A stretch of 64,000 nucleotides of DNA from Gordionus sp. m RMFG-2023 (Eukaryota > Nematomorpha > Gordioida > Chordodea > Parachordodidae), in NCBI RefSeq assembly GCF_954871325.1, contig NC_088775.1:11199561-11263560 (forward strand). Reading direction: 5' to 3'. Of the stretch, positions 22,901 through 33,797 are shown in pieces; position 1 is the first letter of the stretch; each line of letters opens with the position of its first letter. Made by a program: the position numbers and the translations under genes. The notes beneath the pieces are model-generated. The model did no database searches, was not told the origin of the DNA, and worked only from the letters and a program-made list of their open reading frames with translations.

Positions 22901-25900
22901 ATATTTATATAGGTAATGAATACACGAACCAATTTCGTCAAATTTTGATTTTTGCTTTTTATGTTAAAAAAAACAGTTTTGTAAACTTAAGCATTTCATA
23001 AAATTCTTTATACAAAACTATCTGCCTCAGTCATAACATTTAATTTAATTTGATATAATAAAATATAATTTTTTTTATATTAGTTAGTAATAAATAATTA
23101 ATGAAATTGCATAGTATTTTTTTTATAAGTGTAATCACTAAAAAAATAGTTATTAAAATGATTATAAATTTAAAGTGCAAATGTTATCATTTTATTTCAT
23201 TATTATTCACATTAAATTATGATAAAAAAAATCCTTACAATCAAAATAATTGTAAAACTTATAAATTTTAAAAAAATAATATGTTGCTCATTTTAAATTT
23301 TAATTACACATTTCTGCAGGCCCCGAGCCAATTCAAACCCCACTTCCATCGGGCCGAATTTTTTAATTTAAAATACTAGCTCTACATACTTCCAATAATA
23401 GCCAAAATTATTTAAAATAACCAAAAAAAAATGGGCTTTGCCCGTAAAATAATTTAAAAAAATAATAAAGCCGTAACAATTTTAAAAAAAAAATCAGAAC
23501 AGGACATAAATATGGTAGGTCTTTGTTTTGGTCCAACTTCTTCTTTAACCCTGCATTATTTAAAACGTTTTTAAATGTTAAAATAGATAGAAGACTCTCC
23601 TTTAACATTGCAAGCATTTAAAATGCGATGTTAAGTTGAAGTAGGACCAGGTTTAAAAATCATATCAAATAATTATTAAATTTATTGGTAACTGGTTAAC
23701 ACAATAGGATTCAGAATATATATTAAGTCATGCTCCAACGGTGAATGACAATGGATCTTATGAATAGTTTTAAATAAAGTAGATTGATTTCAAAACTATT
23801 ATTTTTTGTTGATAGGTTTATTACTCTTTTTCGACTTAAAAATTTAAAAAAAGTACACTCACTCTCCGAAAGAGCACGAAAAATCGAAGACACGAATGGG
23901 AGAAATATATTTTTGATTGATAAATATGAGTATTTTTTTGACATTTTCTTCTCTCCGCTATTTTCTTAGTGGATCATAATTGTTATGAGAGAGGGTAAGA
24001 AAATGTTTTTATAGGCAAAGTTAATAGCATGGCTCTATATCCTTTATATTTAACTTAAATATACATAAATTTTAAAAATATAATAGAATTCCAAGCGAAA
24101 TGTCTTGCAATTTTTAAAAAAAAAATTGTTAATTGATTGTCATTTACATCAAGAAAATTCCAACCTGGGCCTAAAAAAATACAAAATAGATCATAAATGG
24201 TGTTTTAATCATGAATATCATAAATGGTGTTTTATTTATAAATGGTATTTTAGTAATCATAAATGGTGTTTTACATAAATGGTGTTTTTAATTGTAAATG
24301 AATCATATATGATATTTTAGTCATAAATGGTATTTTAAATCATAAATGGTGTTTAGATCATAAATATTTGATAGATAGATATATATATTTTAATAAAATA
24401 AAGTGCTCTGTCAAGCTTAAGGTATATATCATTACATTATTTAAAATTTCGAAATAATTTTTTGCTAAACGGCTTCGATTTGAGCTGTTTGAAAACGTCT
24501 AACTCAATATTTTAGCCAGAGCCTAAGCACTCAAAATTTTGCTGATAGATGTCCAAACCTTTATGACATCTATGAGCAAAATTTTTATGCTTACCTAATA
24601 TTTTCCTGGGAAAAGTAATGAGTTAGCCGTTTTTAAAAGTGGGCTCAAATCTAGTCGTTGCAACATCACTCGAAATACTTAAAATAATACTTTATTTCAG
24701 GTTTGTATAGAGGATAATAATAACTAACTTCCACCAGGATATGGTTGAATAGGCATTCCGATATTCCCACCCATTCCTCCTGGAAACATAGGCGGCGCTC
24801 CATAGTAAGGGGAGGGTCCTCCTTGCATCACTAGAAATATAAAGAAATATTAATTTCTAAATTTAACATTTTATTTATTTTTTTTACTCTTTTTTTTGTG
24901 AGTTTATTATTATTCAGAATTTAGAACGAATAGGGAGTGAATGTTGATATAAAGAACATATATTTTTCTTAAAAAAATTATGATGATTTTCAAGACTTAG
25001 AAAGGTAACAATCATTTATGCGTAATTTAATTTGATTCTTAAATTTCATCTATATTTTTTTACGAAATTTGAAAGAGAGTTTTTGTTGTTAATTTTGCGT
25101 TTCTAGATTTAACAAGATATTTTCGTTTGTTTTGTGTTTTTTTTATAATTGTCCACTTTAACCCTGAATTCATAGTTAACGCGACAATATATGCTCTTTT
25201 CTATTATTTGGCTTGAATTCGCGCTAACTGAATTTAAGGTTACTCTACAACAAAACATATCTCCCCTATATTCAGCAATTGCCAATGCGTTGGGCACTCA
25301 TAAGTATCTATTTGATTTTATTGATGAGCCAAAAATATGTATCTAATTTATTTTCAGATAACTACAAAACTTTAGTCCCTATATAGTTCTGATGAAATAA
25401 CATAGAACATATTAGTTGCCTAATCTATACCAACCTTAGTAGGCAAACCGTAACCAGCCTCGGGAAAATTTTATGAAAAGAGTTATATTTTATTTATTTA
25501 TTATTCTAAACCTAACCAACATCACATCTTAGCTTAGTTTAAAATCAATAAAATTGTAAGGTGTGCATAATAATGTCAAGATTTTTGGAATCTATTTTAA
25601 ACTTAGATTTTGGAATGAACCAAATAATCTGTAAAAATGTTAGGATCAAACTTATAAATTTAAACCTTATTTATTTTTTGAATTAGAATACATTATTGTT
25701 ACCTTTTGATATTAAAAAACAAATAGGCATAATTATAGAGAGGTTAGACCCCGTTTGGCTCATAACTGAACATGTGGTCCTAGACCAACGCGCAAAGATA
25801 AATATTATCTTTATTATAAATTAGAAAGTTTTGGAAATCGAAAAATTAATCTTTTTTTTACACACGAGTTCTTTTCTTCTTTCTTTTCTAAAAATAATAG

Positions 25901-28160
25901 GGAGATAAACATAAACAAGATTGATTTTCATAATGTATGATTGAATTAAAATAAAAGATGGCAGCGGTTAACTTTCCGGTAAAACCCAATTTTAAGTATT
26001 TTATATCTTTTTAAAAAAAATCGGGAGAAAGCGTTAAATTAATCGACGGCGTAATTTGGCGACAAAAGTAAGAAAAAATCTAGAGGTAATACGTATAAAT
26101 TGAACGTTTACGTTCATTTAGATTGGTTTGCCATTTTATATAGTATCGTCCATTCAAAATTTTAACTAAAGCCTCTAGTACTTATTTGTTCAAGCGGTGC
26201 GGTATTTAACGTCACGTTATTTACAAAATCAAGCCAATAAATAAGTATAATTTATAAATATGGAGTGAAACGATAGAAGCTATGATATAATTTTAAAAAC
26301 ATCATGTTGCGATGCGATGAAAAAATATATGCGCTACGATTATAAAAATAGTCGACTTGATAAAGAGAAATATGAGATTCGGAAATATTATGTAAAATAA
26401 TTTTCTCTATTTTTATTTTACAAATTATTAGCTCTCTAAAAAATCAGTTGAGATTTCTGTACACATCGCTTGAACAAATCGCTTTTACTATAAATGAGGC
26501 CTAAGTTATAAAAAAAGAGTTAGTTTTTGTAAATTATAATATCGTCTGCCTTTTTTAAAAATATTAATTTATGAATATTCCATTTTGAGAGATAAGTTAT
26601 TTTTTTACATTTTATGCAATATTTATATATAATTAATATTATTCTTATCTGGTAACTAGATTTTATCGGTTTTCTTGCCAAAAAACCTGAGTTTTTAAAG
26701 AACGGGTCATAGACCAACGTGCAAAATGAATGAATAAAAGAGTATATAAAAAAACAAACCAGTTTAAGTTTTTTAAAATGGTTTCCAACGCTCAATGGTA
26801 ATCTGAACACTTTGCACTATACCATTTGTTTGCAACTGAGCTTTTGAAATGCGCAATTTATACACTATAAGACAACATTATTCCTTGAATCGTGATAAAT
26901 AATTTTTTATACCAAAATAAAATTACTATATATAAATGTTAGTGTCAATAAGTTTTTTTAAATCTTTAAATCAATATTTTCAAGCGTTTTAAATTTTCAG
27001 ATAGTTTTTACAGTAAATGTATTCCCAATATGTTTAGAGTTCCTACCCTATGTATTTCAGATAATTTTTCCTCTAACTTTTGAGTTACTTATTATTTATA
27101 CAAATAATCAACGGAAAAAATGAATATTATTAGATATTAAGCTCAAAAGTTAGTGGCAAAATTGAATGAAATTATCAGAGAAGGTATACTGCTGGAATTA
27201 CTTTCCTTATGGGATTTTATAAAATTTAAAAAAACGTGCTCAAAAAATGATTTAAAATTAAAAAAAAATACATTGACAGAAAAAACACATTGGTGACTAA
27301 GTTATGCAGGGTTTCAGACACGTCTTGATTAATTTAAGTTGTAATAAAGCTATGCTCATCCTATGCCACAATGATCCGAATTATCAATAAAAAAATTTCA
27401 AATTATGAATTATGGTAATGTGCTGATAATATATTAATTAAGGTTATATTTAGATCATTAAATCTAATTCATTAATGTCAATTTCCATTTGAATCTTGGT
27501 CTATAAAAGTTAAAAAAAATTACAGCTTCAGATGCGTTTGTGGAAGAAAATAGTCTTTACTTTCAAGCTAGCATCCGTCAAATCGACGTTATTGAGCGTA
27601 AGCATTTTTCTTCCAAATTTATCTTTACTCATGATAGCTCTTTTGTTGCGATTATCTTCTCAGCGATAAAAATTCAATTTTCTTTAAGTGTAACTGCATT
27701 ATTTAAATAAATTCGATACAATGCTTTGCATGATATTGTTTACAAGATTCTAAAACATCATACTAACTCGAATAACCAAATCGGGAAATTCTTCTATTCT
27801 CTGGACAAAGACTGTATATGCTACACTTTTGGCCATTTGTTTTTTTCGAAATATCCACTAAGCGTCATAATATTACCAACCTGTTAGGATTCAATGTAAC
27901 GTTATTGTTACGATCCTATAGAAAATTATATTTCATACGCTGCCCAGCACAACCGAAAAATGAATTCGCAACAGCCGATGATTGTGCCACGCCAACACCA
28001 AACAAAAAGTGGAGGCTAGCAAAGCAAAAACACGATTTCAATTTATTTCCAAAATTCAGATACACGCGACCTCATGGTAACCCTTTCCAAGAATAAAATT
28101 TAATAATCATTAATCAGCTCATACCATACCTCCTCCCGACTTCCATTTAGTTTGACTCAT
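19919..28160 (-). CDS. Tentative four-exon gene: small Pro/Gly/Met-rich protein of unknown function
   Basis: Exons in minus order: 28160-28130 (ATG, MSQTKWKSGG), 24830-24735 (acceptor TTTCTAG), 21993-21886 (acceptor ATTTTAAG), 20091-19919 (acceptor AAAAATAG, stop TAA). All three joins are phase 1, so the model is consistent: 408 nt, 135 aa. The middle exons are rich in Pro, Gly, Met and Tyr (QGGPSPYYGAPPMFPGGMG; TSMFPPPLPGIMGPPSYMSG), as in RNA-binding or scaffold tails. The last exon looks globular (AKRGSIDAAQAAVSETIK, then LLNLCMDIYESM). I do not recognise the family. If the donors inside exons 2 or 3 are not used, each exon ends in its own stop (near 24724 and 21850), giving shorter forms. 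Confidence 0.45.
20971..21044. repeat. Short inverted repeat, TTGAAGTC ends
   Basis: Left ATTGAAGTCTGCTGTAAC and right AATAGCGGACTTCAAT form a ~75-bp foldback with imperfect arms. Possibly a miniature transposon remnant. Confidence 0.4.
22000..24180. other. Intron of the minus-strand gene, few features
   Basis: A+T-rich, homopolymer runs, no coding exon recognised on either strand. Near 23318-23365 the words 'ctgcaggccccgagccaatt' and 'cgggccgaatttttt' look like a worn end of the CGGCCCGG hAT family. Short open frames around 23400-23970 have no codon structure I would trust. Confidence 0.35.
24185..24375. repeat. Minisatellite, unit about ATCATAAATGGTGTTTTA
   Basis: Nine or so imperfect copies of ATCATAAATGGTGTTTTA (18-24 bp, with variants 'ggtattttag', 'gatattttag'). 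Within intron 2 of the minus-strand gene model, between exons 24830-24735 and 21993-21886. Confidence 0.75.
24457..24669. repeat. CGGCTC MITE copy with 8-bp target duplication
   Basis: Flanked by TCGAAATA at 24449-24456 and 24670-24677. Left 'tgctaaacggcttcgattt', right 'gtcgttgcaacatcac'. This copy best defines the TSD length of the family (8 bp, hAT-like). Confidence 0.7.
24900..26930. other. Intron of the minus-strand gene, gene-poor
   Basis: Contains 'aattcgcgctaactg' near 25216, also seen near 30868 and, varied, near 37300, so probably a dispersed repeat. The words 'cctagaccaacgcgcaaa' (25780) and 'catagaccaacgtgcaaa' (26708) are about 930 bp apart in the same orientation. No coding exon supported. 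Confidence 0.35.
26936..27306. repeat. Foldback MITE of the GGAATGTATTTACGGTAAA type
   Basis: About 370 bp, palindromic overall: 'atgttagtgtcaataag' at the left and the inverse of 'cttagtcaccaatgtg' at the right, with internal 'gagttcctaccctatgtat' and 'tttcagataatttt'. Aligns with 35455-35827 and 52362-52600. Confidence 0.55.
27526..28019 (+). CDS. Two terminal exons of an unidentified plus-strand gene
   Basis: Exon 27526-27597 (acceptor AATTACAG, donor GTAAGC) reads SDAFVEENSLYFQASIRQID then VIE. Exon 27922-28019 (acceptor TCCTATAG) joins in phase 1 and reads NYISYAAQHNRKMNSQQPMI then VPRQHQTKSGG and a stop. The helical, charged first exon and Gln-rich tail look coding, but I do not recognise the family and see no upstream exons. 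The second exon is also open in another frame (27818-28096, ending TRPHGNPFQE), but that frame does not fit the phase of the first exon. It lies in intron 1 of the minus-strand gene model, antisense to it. Confidence 0.4.
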
Positions 28161-28258
28161 CTTTTTAAATGTTAAAAAATTATTGCATTGCACAATAAAA
28201 CAGAACTGAAGAGAAGAATACTAATGTTTTTGAATTGAAAGTAAAGAATTATTAGGTA

Positions 28259-28442
28259 GTTAGTCCAATTTGGGTCGATTTTTTTAAAACAATTTGGTTA
28301 AGATTTTGGCCAAAACAATATTATGTAAGCCTCGAGATTTGGCAAATAGATATTCAAACCTTACCACCATTTATGAGCAAAATCTCCAGACTTACAGCAT
28401 ATTATTTTGATTAAAATCTTAATCGGGCTTTTTAACAACACT
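28259..28442. repeat. CGGCTC MITE copy
   Basis: Contains 'gggtcgatttttttaaaac', 'tatgtaagcctcgagattt' and the right end TTTTTAACAACACT. The left terminus is worn. Confidence 0.55.
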
Positions 28443-28449
28443 ATATGCA

Positions 28450-30450
28450 ATAAAAATTTATGTACAAGGATTTTCTAATAATTAAAATTTAAATACTTTT
28501 TATTCTTGATTTCAATATTAATTTCAAAATATAATATAATATCAAAAGTTAGGAAAGAGGGCATTTGAAAAAATATCCAAATTGTTTTTTTTACAATTTG
28601 GTGCCACTCAGGGTGATAGCTCTGACTGCTATCCCCTAAACACAGGGCATGAAACATTGGCATAGATTATTAAGTGCTTCCAATTTTTCAGCCAACTTTA
28701 ACATACATATATACAAAGATATAGTCTTAATTTTTTGCAGGTAGGGTCTGGTCCAATTTCAGGCTGGTTGGGATGGGTGAAGCCCCTTTTAGTACCCCTC
28801 TATTTTGGATAAATCCTGGTTACTCTTTTGATGCACAAAATTGCAGAATGGTATAGATTGATAATAAATAATATATTTACTTTACATTTAAAACAATGTA
28901 AATGTTTTTGTTGCTTAGTTCCTTCTATGTTCAAATTATTTTTTTTTCCATATTCCGTAAACTAATTTGCATAATCATTTCATTTTTATAATAAAAATAT
29001 TTATTATTTTATTTTTTTTAAATATGAGTTTGGGAAAAAACAAAAAAAATTTGATAAAATAAAATTTTTATGTTTTACCTTTATAAAAAAGATGACATTA
29101 TTTAATTTTTTAAAAAAAGGAAAGAATGTAAACAATTTTAATTAAATATAATATAACATGAAAAGAAAAGTTTGAAAATTTAAATATTTTATTTCCGTTC
29201 TCAATATCGCTCGCACATTCAAAATTAACCTATATCAAGAGAGAAAAAATAATGAAAAATTCATGCGAAAATATTAAATAGAAATAAATTATTTGAAAAT
29301 AACACCTCTAAAATGTGAAAACACGCAAATACATATATACTATCAGAGAAGAAAAGCAATTCCAAAACAATCTTATAATCAAAATTTTCTTAGATGATGT
29401 TTTTTTTTCAGAGGAAACCCATAAAAAATGACGTGTTACAATTATCATTATTTTAATTCAGAACAGGTTATAAATATTATAAATTATGCGATTAAGGGAT
29501 GTGAACCCAAATAGGGTCTAAGAATTTTAAACTCTATTTGGCGGAATTTTTTTTTAACGGGAACTTAATCGAAATCTAGGTCTGAACTCTCCCTAAGTTC
29601 ATATTGCCACGGATTCGTGGGATTGTTTATAAAATGGCCCCTGTTTTGTCTGTGGTTTTAAAATGCCTCAACCAACCTTTAACATTTTAAATTCACCCTA
29701 TCAATTCCCTGTTTATATTCATCAGAAACCTACAGGTCAGGCCCATAAAATAGTATAATTTTAAAATTAGGGTTGTCTGGGGCTTAAAATTTATTTTTCC
29801 AAACTCGGGCCAAAAATTTTTTTTTTTCCGAAAATTGAGCCTAAAAATTGTCTGGCATTTATTTTTTTATAAAATATTTGCTTGAATAGTTTTCGCATAC
29901 AAATTTCCTTATAAAATATATCTATCCCAATCTAAATTTGGTTTTGAGGTAAAAACAAAATTTTTTTTATAATTCAAAAAATAAAATACACATATAAATT
30001 AAATCTCATAAATTATAAGTATATATTTTTCCTTTTTATATAAAAAAAAACGTTGACATTATATACATTAATATTATACCGTATACACTCATATTTTTTT
30101 AATATAAATTTATAACCTATAAGAGAATATGATTAGTTTTTTAAAAAAATTTTTCTTTACCCCGTATTTAATCCACGTGTCGTGTGTCGCTTAATTTAAT
30201 ATGAATATATAAAATTTTTATATTTTAAATATCAATGAAAGGTTGCAAATAAAAATTAAACATTTCATGAGTTTATTTTTATTTTTTTTGTTCTAAAAAC
30301 ACAAAGAGAATAAAAGAAGTAATAATCAAAAATACACACAAAGATAAAACAAACAAGATTTCAAAATCAATATCAATTAATAAATATATCATAAATATCT
30401 GATAAAAAAAAGATATATAATGGCGTATGAAAAGAGGTTTTTTTTTCGTG
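28450..30450. other. Gene-free A+T-rich stretch with one MITE
   Basis: No coding exon recognised. Contains the AGGGTTGTG-type element at 29494-29699. Just after it, 29730-29860 has 'cctacaggtcaggcccataa' and 'ggcttaaaatttattttt', reminiscent of a worn CGGCCC hAT end. Confidence 0.35.
29494..29699. repeat. AGGGTTGTG-type MITE, diverged copy
   Basis: Starts AAGGGATGTGAACCCAAAT and ends 'ttaaattcaccct'. Shares with 37845-38059 the inner words 'aattttaaactctattt', 'cgaaat' and 'gtctgtggttttaaa'. No clean target duplication. Confidence 0.55.
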
Positions 30451-30458
30451 TTGATGAT

Positions 30459-30583
30459 TTATTTAATAAAGGTTAGACTTCGTCCTACTAGCCCCTGGGT
30501 AGCTTTCTCCATAAATTTTAATTTTGTGGTATCATATCTTTCCAATACATACATCGTGGGCAGACCATTCTTGTGACAAAATT
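30459..30583 (-). CDS. Coding-like terminal exon of unknown gene
   Basis: Reverse strand, after a possible acceptor (TCTTTAAG), reads FCHKNGLPTMYVLERYDTTK then LKFMEKATQGLVGRSLTFIK and TAA. The residue mix is that of a real protein and unlike the surrounding A+T noise. Immediately upstream, KLCQNSVKDL is readable in the same frame up to a stop, so either an exon junction or an inactivating change lies there. Family not recognised. No partner exon could be chained. Confidence 0.35.
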
Positions 30584-31790
30584 CTTAAAGATCTTTAACA
30601 GAGTTCTGACAGAGTTTACTGTAAAACAATTCGATCTCTGATAAAAATATAATTTTTGAACTCCGCCCAAGCGCCTAGAATAAAATAGATTTAATATAAA
30701 TGATGAAACGAACTGACTCGGGATATAATTTTACTTTTATAAGTGAGATCGAATAAAAAACTATTGAATAATATATAGTAAATACAATGGATATAAAAAA
30801 TAAAAAAATTAATGACTTAAAATGAAGAAAATATAAACAAATAAAGATTTGTAAAAAAAAATGTGGCGCGAATTCGCGCTAACTATGAAATAAGGGTTAT
30901 AAAGTTTTTAAATGTGAGACTCATTGTGCGGGCCTTGCTTGAAGACGGAATAGTTGATTGAATCAAAGATAAAGAAAAAACCGATAAAAAACAGAATTTT
31001 TCTGGAACGAGTTTTTTAAATGATTTGAAAGGGTAATATTGTCATTTGGACATTCTTTGTGTCTTATTTTGCAGAAATTAAATTTGTTTGAGTTTAGTAA
31101 TCGATTAAACTAACTACTAAGTGCAATTTAAAAATATGAGATTAACGGACATCAATGATAATTCCTGGAATTATTGTGCTTGTATATGGTCTCACTTTTT
31201 TAGGAAATAGAATGATTGATATTACATTTTTAATAATTAAATTAGCACAAAATAGCGATAATAAATTTCTAATTATGCATATCGTAATAAATTAATCTGT
31301 TACGTAAAAATTGAAATAAACTATATATGTTAAAATTAAAAATATATTTTTTTTAAAGTCATTAAAAATATAACGAAGATTGATTTGGATCGTGAGAAGA
31401 ATTTTAAAATTAAATAGTTATTTTTCGAAGTTAATTCAATAAATAATTTATGAATAGAAATATATATTGTGTCAATGCATGAATGTTTGAACCTAATGTT
31501 TGCCTTTAGAAATATTATGATCTTATAAAATTAATAGTTTTTGGTTTAAATTCCTTTGTAATCCTATCATCAAAGTAAGACAAATGGAAGTAGTGCTTAT
31601 ACTACTATATAACTTTTACCCTTTGATCAATCAACTTCTCCATATATAATATTAGTTTATATTATTACTATTATAAATAAAATATTAAAATTAACAATTG
31701 TCATTACGATGGAGAAATAATATATATATTATTATTCAATATTAAATATATATATATTTTTTTTAAGAGTTCCTTAAATAATATTTAAGT

Positions 31791-31892
31791 ATGCAAAAAA
31801 ATAGATATCCATTTTTGTTCTCATACACTATTTTGTTTTCACTTATAATTTGCGACAGCAATAAGTTTTCGATTCAATCTTTATTGTTTAGA
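31791..31892 (+). CDS. Candidate signal-peptide exon of the beta-hexosaminidase
   Basis: ATG 31791 opens MQKNRYPFLFSYTILFSLII then CDSNKFSIQSLLFR: a basic start, hydrophobic core and small-residue cleavage area, as expected of a secretory signal. The hexosaminidase needs an upstream exon ending in phase 0. The phase-0 donor here is AGA|GTTCGT (31893), which is weak; the stronger GTAAGC at 31897 is in phase 1 and would not fit. The assignment therefore rests on position, strand and signal-like character. Confidence 0.35.
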
Positions 31893-32583
31893 GTTCGTAA
31901 GCTATGTTGGACATTCTAACTCTCACGGAGTAATCATGAAGCCGAGCCATAAAATTCAATTTAAACTAATGTTTTATTTTAACCTTGAAATTTTATTAAC
32001 AATTTTTTGGCCACGAAATTTATTAACACTTTTCTCTTTTGGTTTGCAAACATACCAAATTTTGGGGATATTATTTATACAGTATTATTTACATTACAAT
32101 GATAAAATTAAAAAAAATATATATTTCAACACATTATTTATGTATGGTAAGGTAAATATATCTATTTTCTATCACCCATATTGATACATAAAACCACCAC
32201 TCCTACATTCTTTCTTAGTTTGTTTTATATACATACAATGGCAAGAATTTTATTTCACTGATACATACATACATAGATAAATAATTAAAATAAATTAATA
32301 ACCAAAACTATAACCATATGTTTAATATCTTCAAAGTTATTTTATAAAAATTTTTTTATTCGCTTCCCTGTTCGCACTTTCGTTATTGTGATTTGATTTT
32401 AACATTTATGAAGCCTTCTCAATGTAAGAGATTATTTTCTACAATTTTATAAGTCATTTTAGATAGATTGATATCATTAATTTTAAAAAATCAAAATGTT
32501 AATTGTTGTGATATTCAAAATAATATTTATTAAAATAAAATATAAGTTTGTTTATTTCAATAGGTTAGGAATTTGGTAATAAA

Positions 32584-32736
32584 GAGAAAATTTTTGTAAA
32601 AGCGGAGATGATATATTCCATCAAAACAGACGTAAATTTATTCATAAAAACCAGTTTGGTCACCTGTATCATTTGGGACCTGACTCACAAAATTATCGGC
32701 GAATTATACTATAACAATCCAAGGGAGCCTCTTCAG
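32584..32736 (+). CDS. Coding-like exon inside segmental duplication copy 1
   Basis: Reads EKIFVKAEMIYSIKTDVNLF then IKTSLVTCIIWDLTHKIIGE then LYYNNPREPLQ, followed by GTTTCA. The copy at 62260-62412 keeps the same frame and most residues (EKIFVKADMIYSIKTDVNLF...). A hydrophobic stretch sits in the middle. No in-frame stop in either copy. I do not recognise the protein, and no flanking exons could be chained. Confidence 0.4.
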
Positions 32737-33193
32737 GTTTCATATTATTATTTTATCTACACATTACCATTAATATAGTTAAACAAATTACAACCGGATC
32801 GGTTTATTTAGGTCGCTTCTCTCCGAAATATCTTTTCCAAAAAAAGTTGTCGGCTGCATTTAGATTGAGCTTAAAAACCCAAGGGAATCATTTTTTTTTA
32901 TCTGAAATCGGGAAGGAACGACTCGTGTCTGAATGAAGTCGACCCATTTAAAAAAAAAAAATCTAAGGATTATTTATGAAGCTGTAAAAAAATTTTAATT
33001 TTTTTGGAAACCTTTTTATTAACTTGGTTTAGATTGTATTTTTTTTGCTAATTTTGAAAAAAAAAATTTACTTTGAATATATTTTTTTAGGGATTCTAAA
33101 TTTCTCGATTTTAAATCATTTACCGCGGGTGACTTAAAATCCTTCAAATTCTGATTTTACCCGGATATGTCTTCCAGTATGTATAGAGTTATT

Positions 33194-33372
33194 CTTGTTA
33201 AACGGCTCGATTTATAAAAACTGCTAACCCAATATTTTAGTCAAAAAAAATTTTACGTAGACCTAGAGATTTTTAGCTCATAGTTGACAATGGTTTGGAA
33301 ATCTGTTAACGAAAGCTCAAAACTTGCGTAATACTGTTATGGGTAAAATCTTAATTTAAAATCGAGCTAAAT
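33194..33372. repeat. CGGCTC MITE copy, right end lost
   Basis: Left TTGTTAAACGGCTCGATTT; the right half ends 'aaaatcgagctaaatg' without the terminal repeat. The same truncated copy is in 62867-63033, so truncation preceded the segmental duplication. Confidence 0.6.
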
Positions 33373-33797
33373 GAATTTCTGATAATTTTCGCAATAAACT
33401 TTTGCGTATTTTTTTAAAAAAAAATTTATATGAAAAATATTCGTTCAAAAAAAATTAACTTTAAATTAAATAGTAGTTTCTTATAGTTCACGGTAAAATT
33501 GTTTAAAATTTGAAGTGTGGTTATACTCTATACATGTTGAAATGCATTTCCGGTCAAAAGATTTTTTCAATTTAAAAAATTGCTCTCAATGAATGATATA
33601 AAAATGGTGAGATTTCAAATCTTTTTGAAGTCCATATCCCACTAAGACATATATAAGAGACGCGTAAAGGTAAAAATTATAAGTCCGGCTTGGATTTGAA
33701 GAAGAAAAAAATTGTTTTCCAGGCAGACCCGGGATTAAAAAAATATTTTTTGGCCCAACCTAGAATTTTGTTGGACTATAATATTTATTGTCTCCTA

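Noticed and set aside
23408-23969. Open frames of 61-73 codons on both strands
   Set aside because: Mirror-image openings in homopolymer-rich sequence, with no family motif and no splice chain.
31936-32184. 82-codon plus-strand frame with hydrophobic start, as an alternative signal exon
   Set aside because: Its good donor (GTAAGG) is in phase 1, which does not fit the phase-0 start of hexosaminidase exon 1, and the residues are only A+T-driven Phe/Leu/Ile/Asn.
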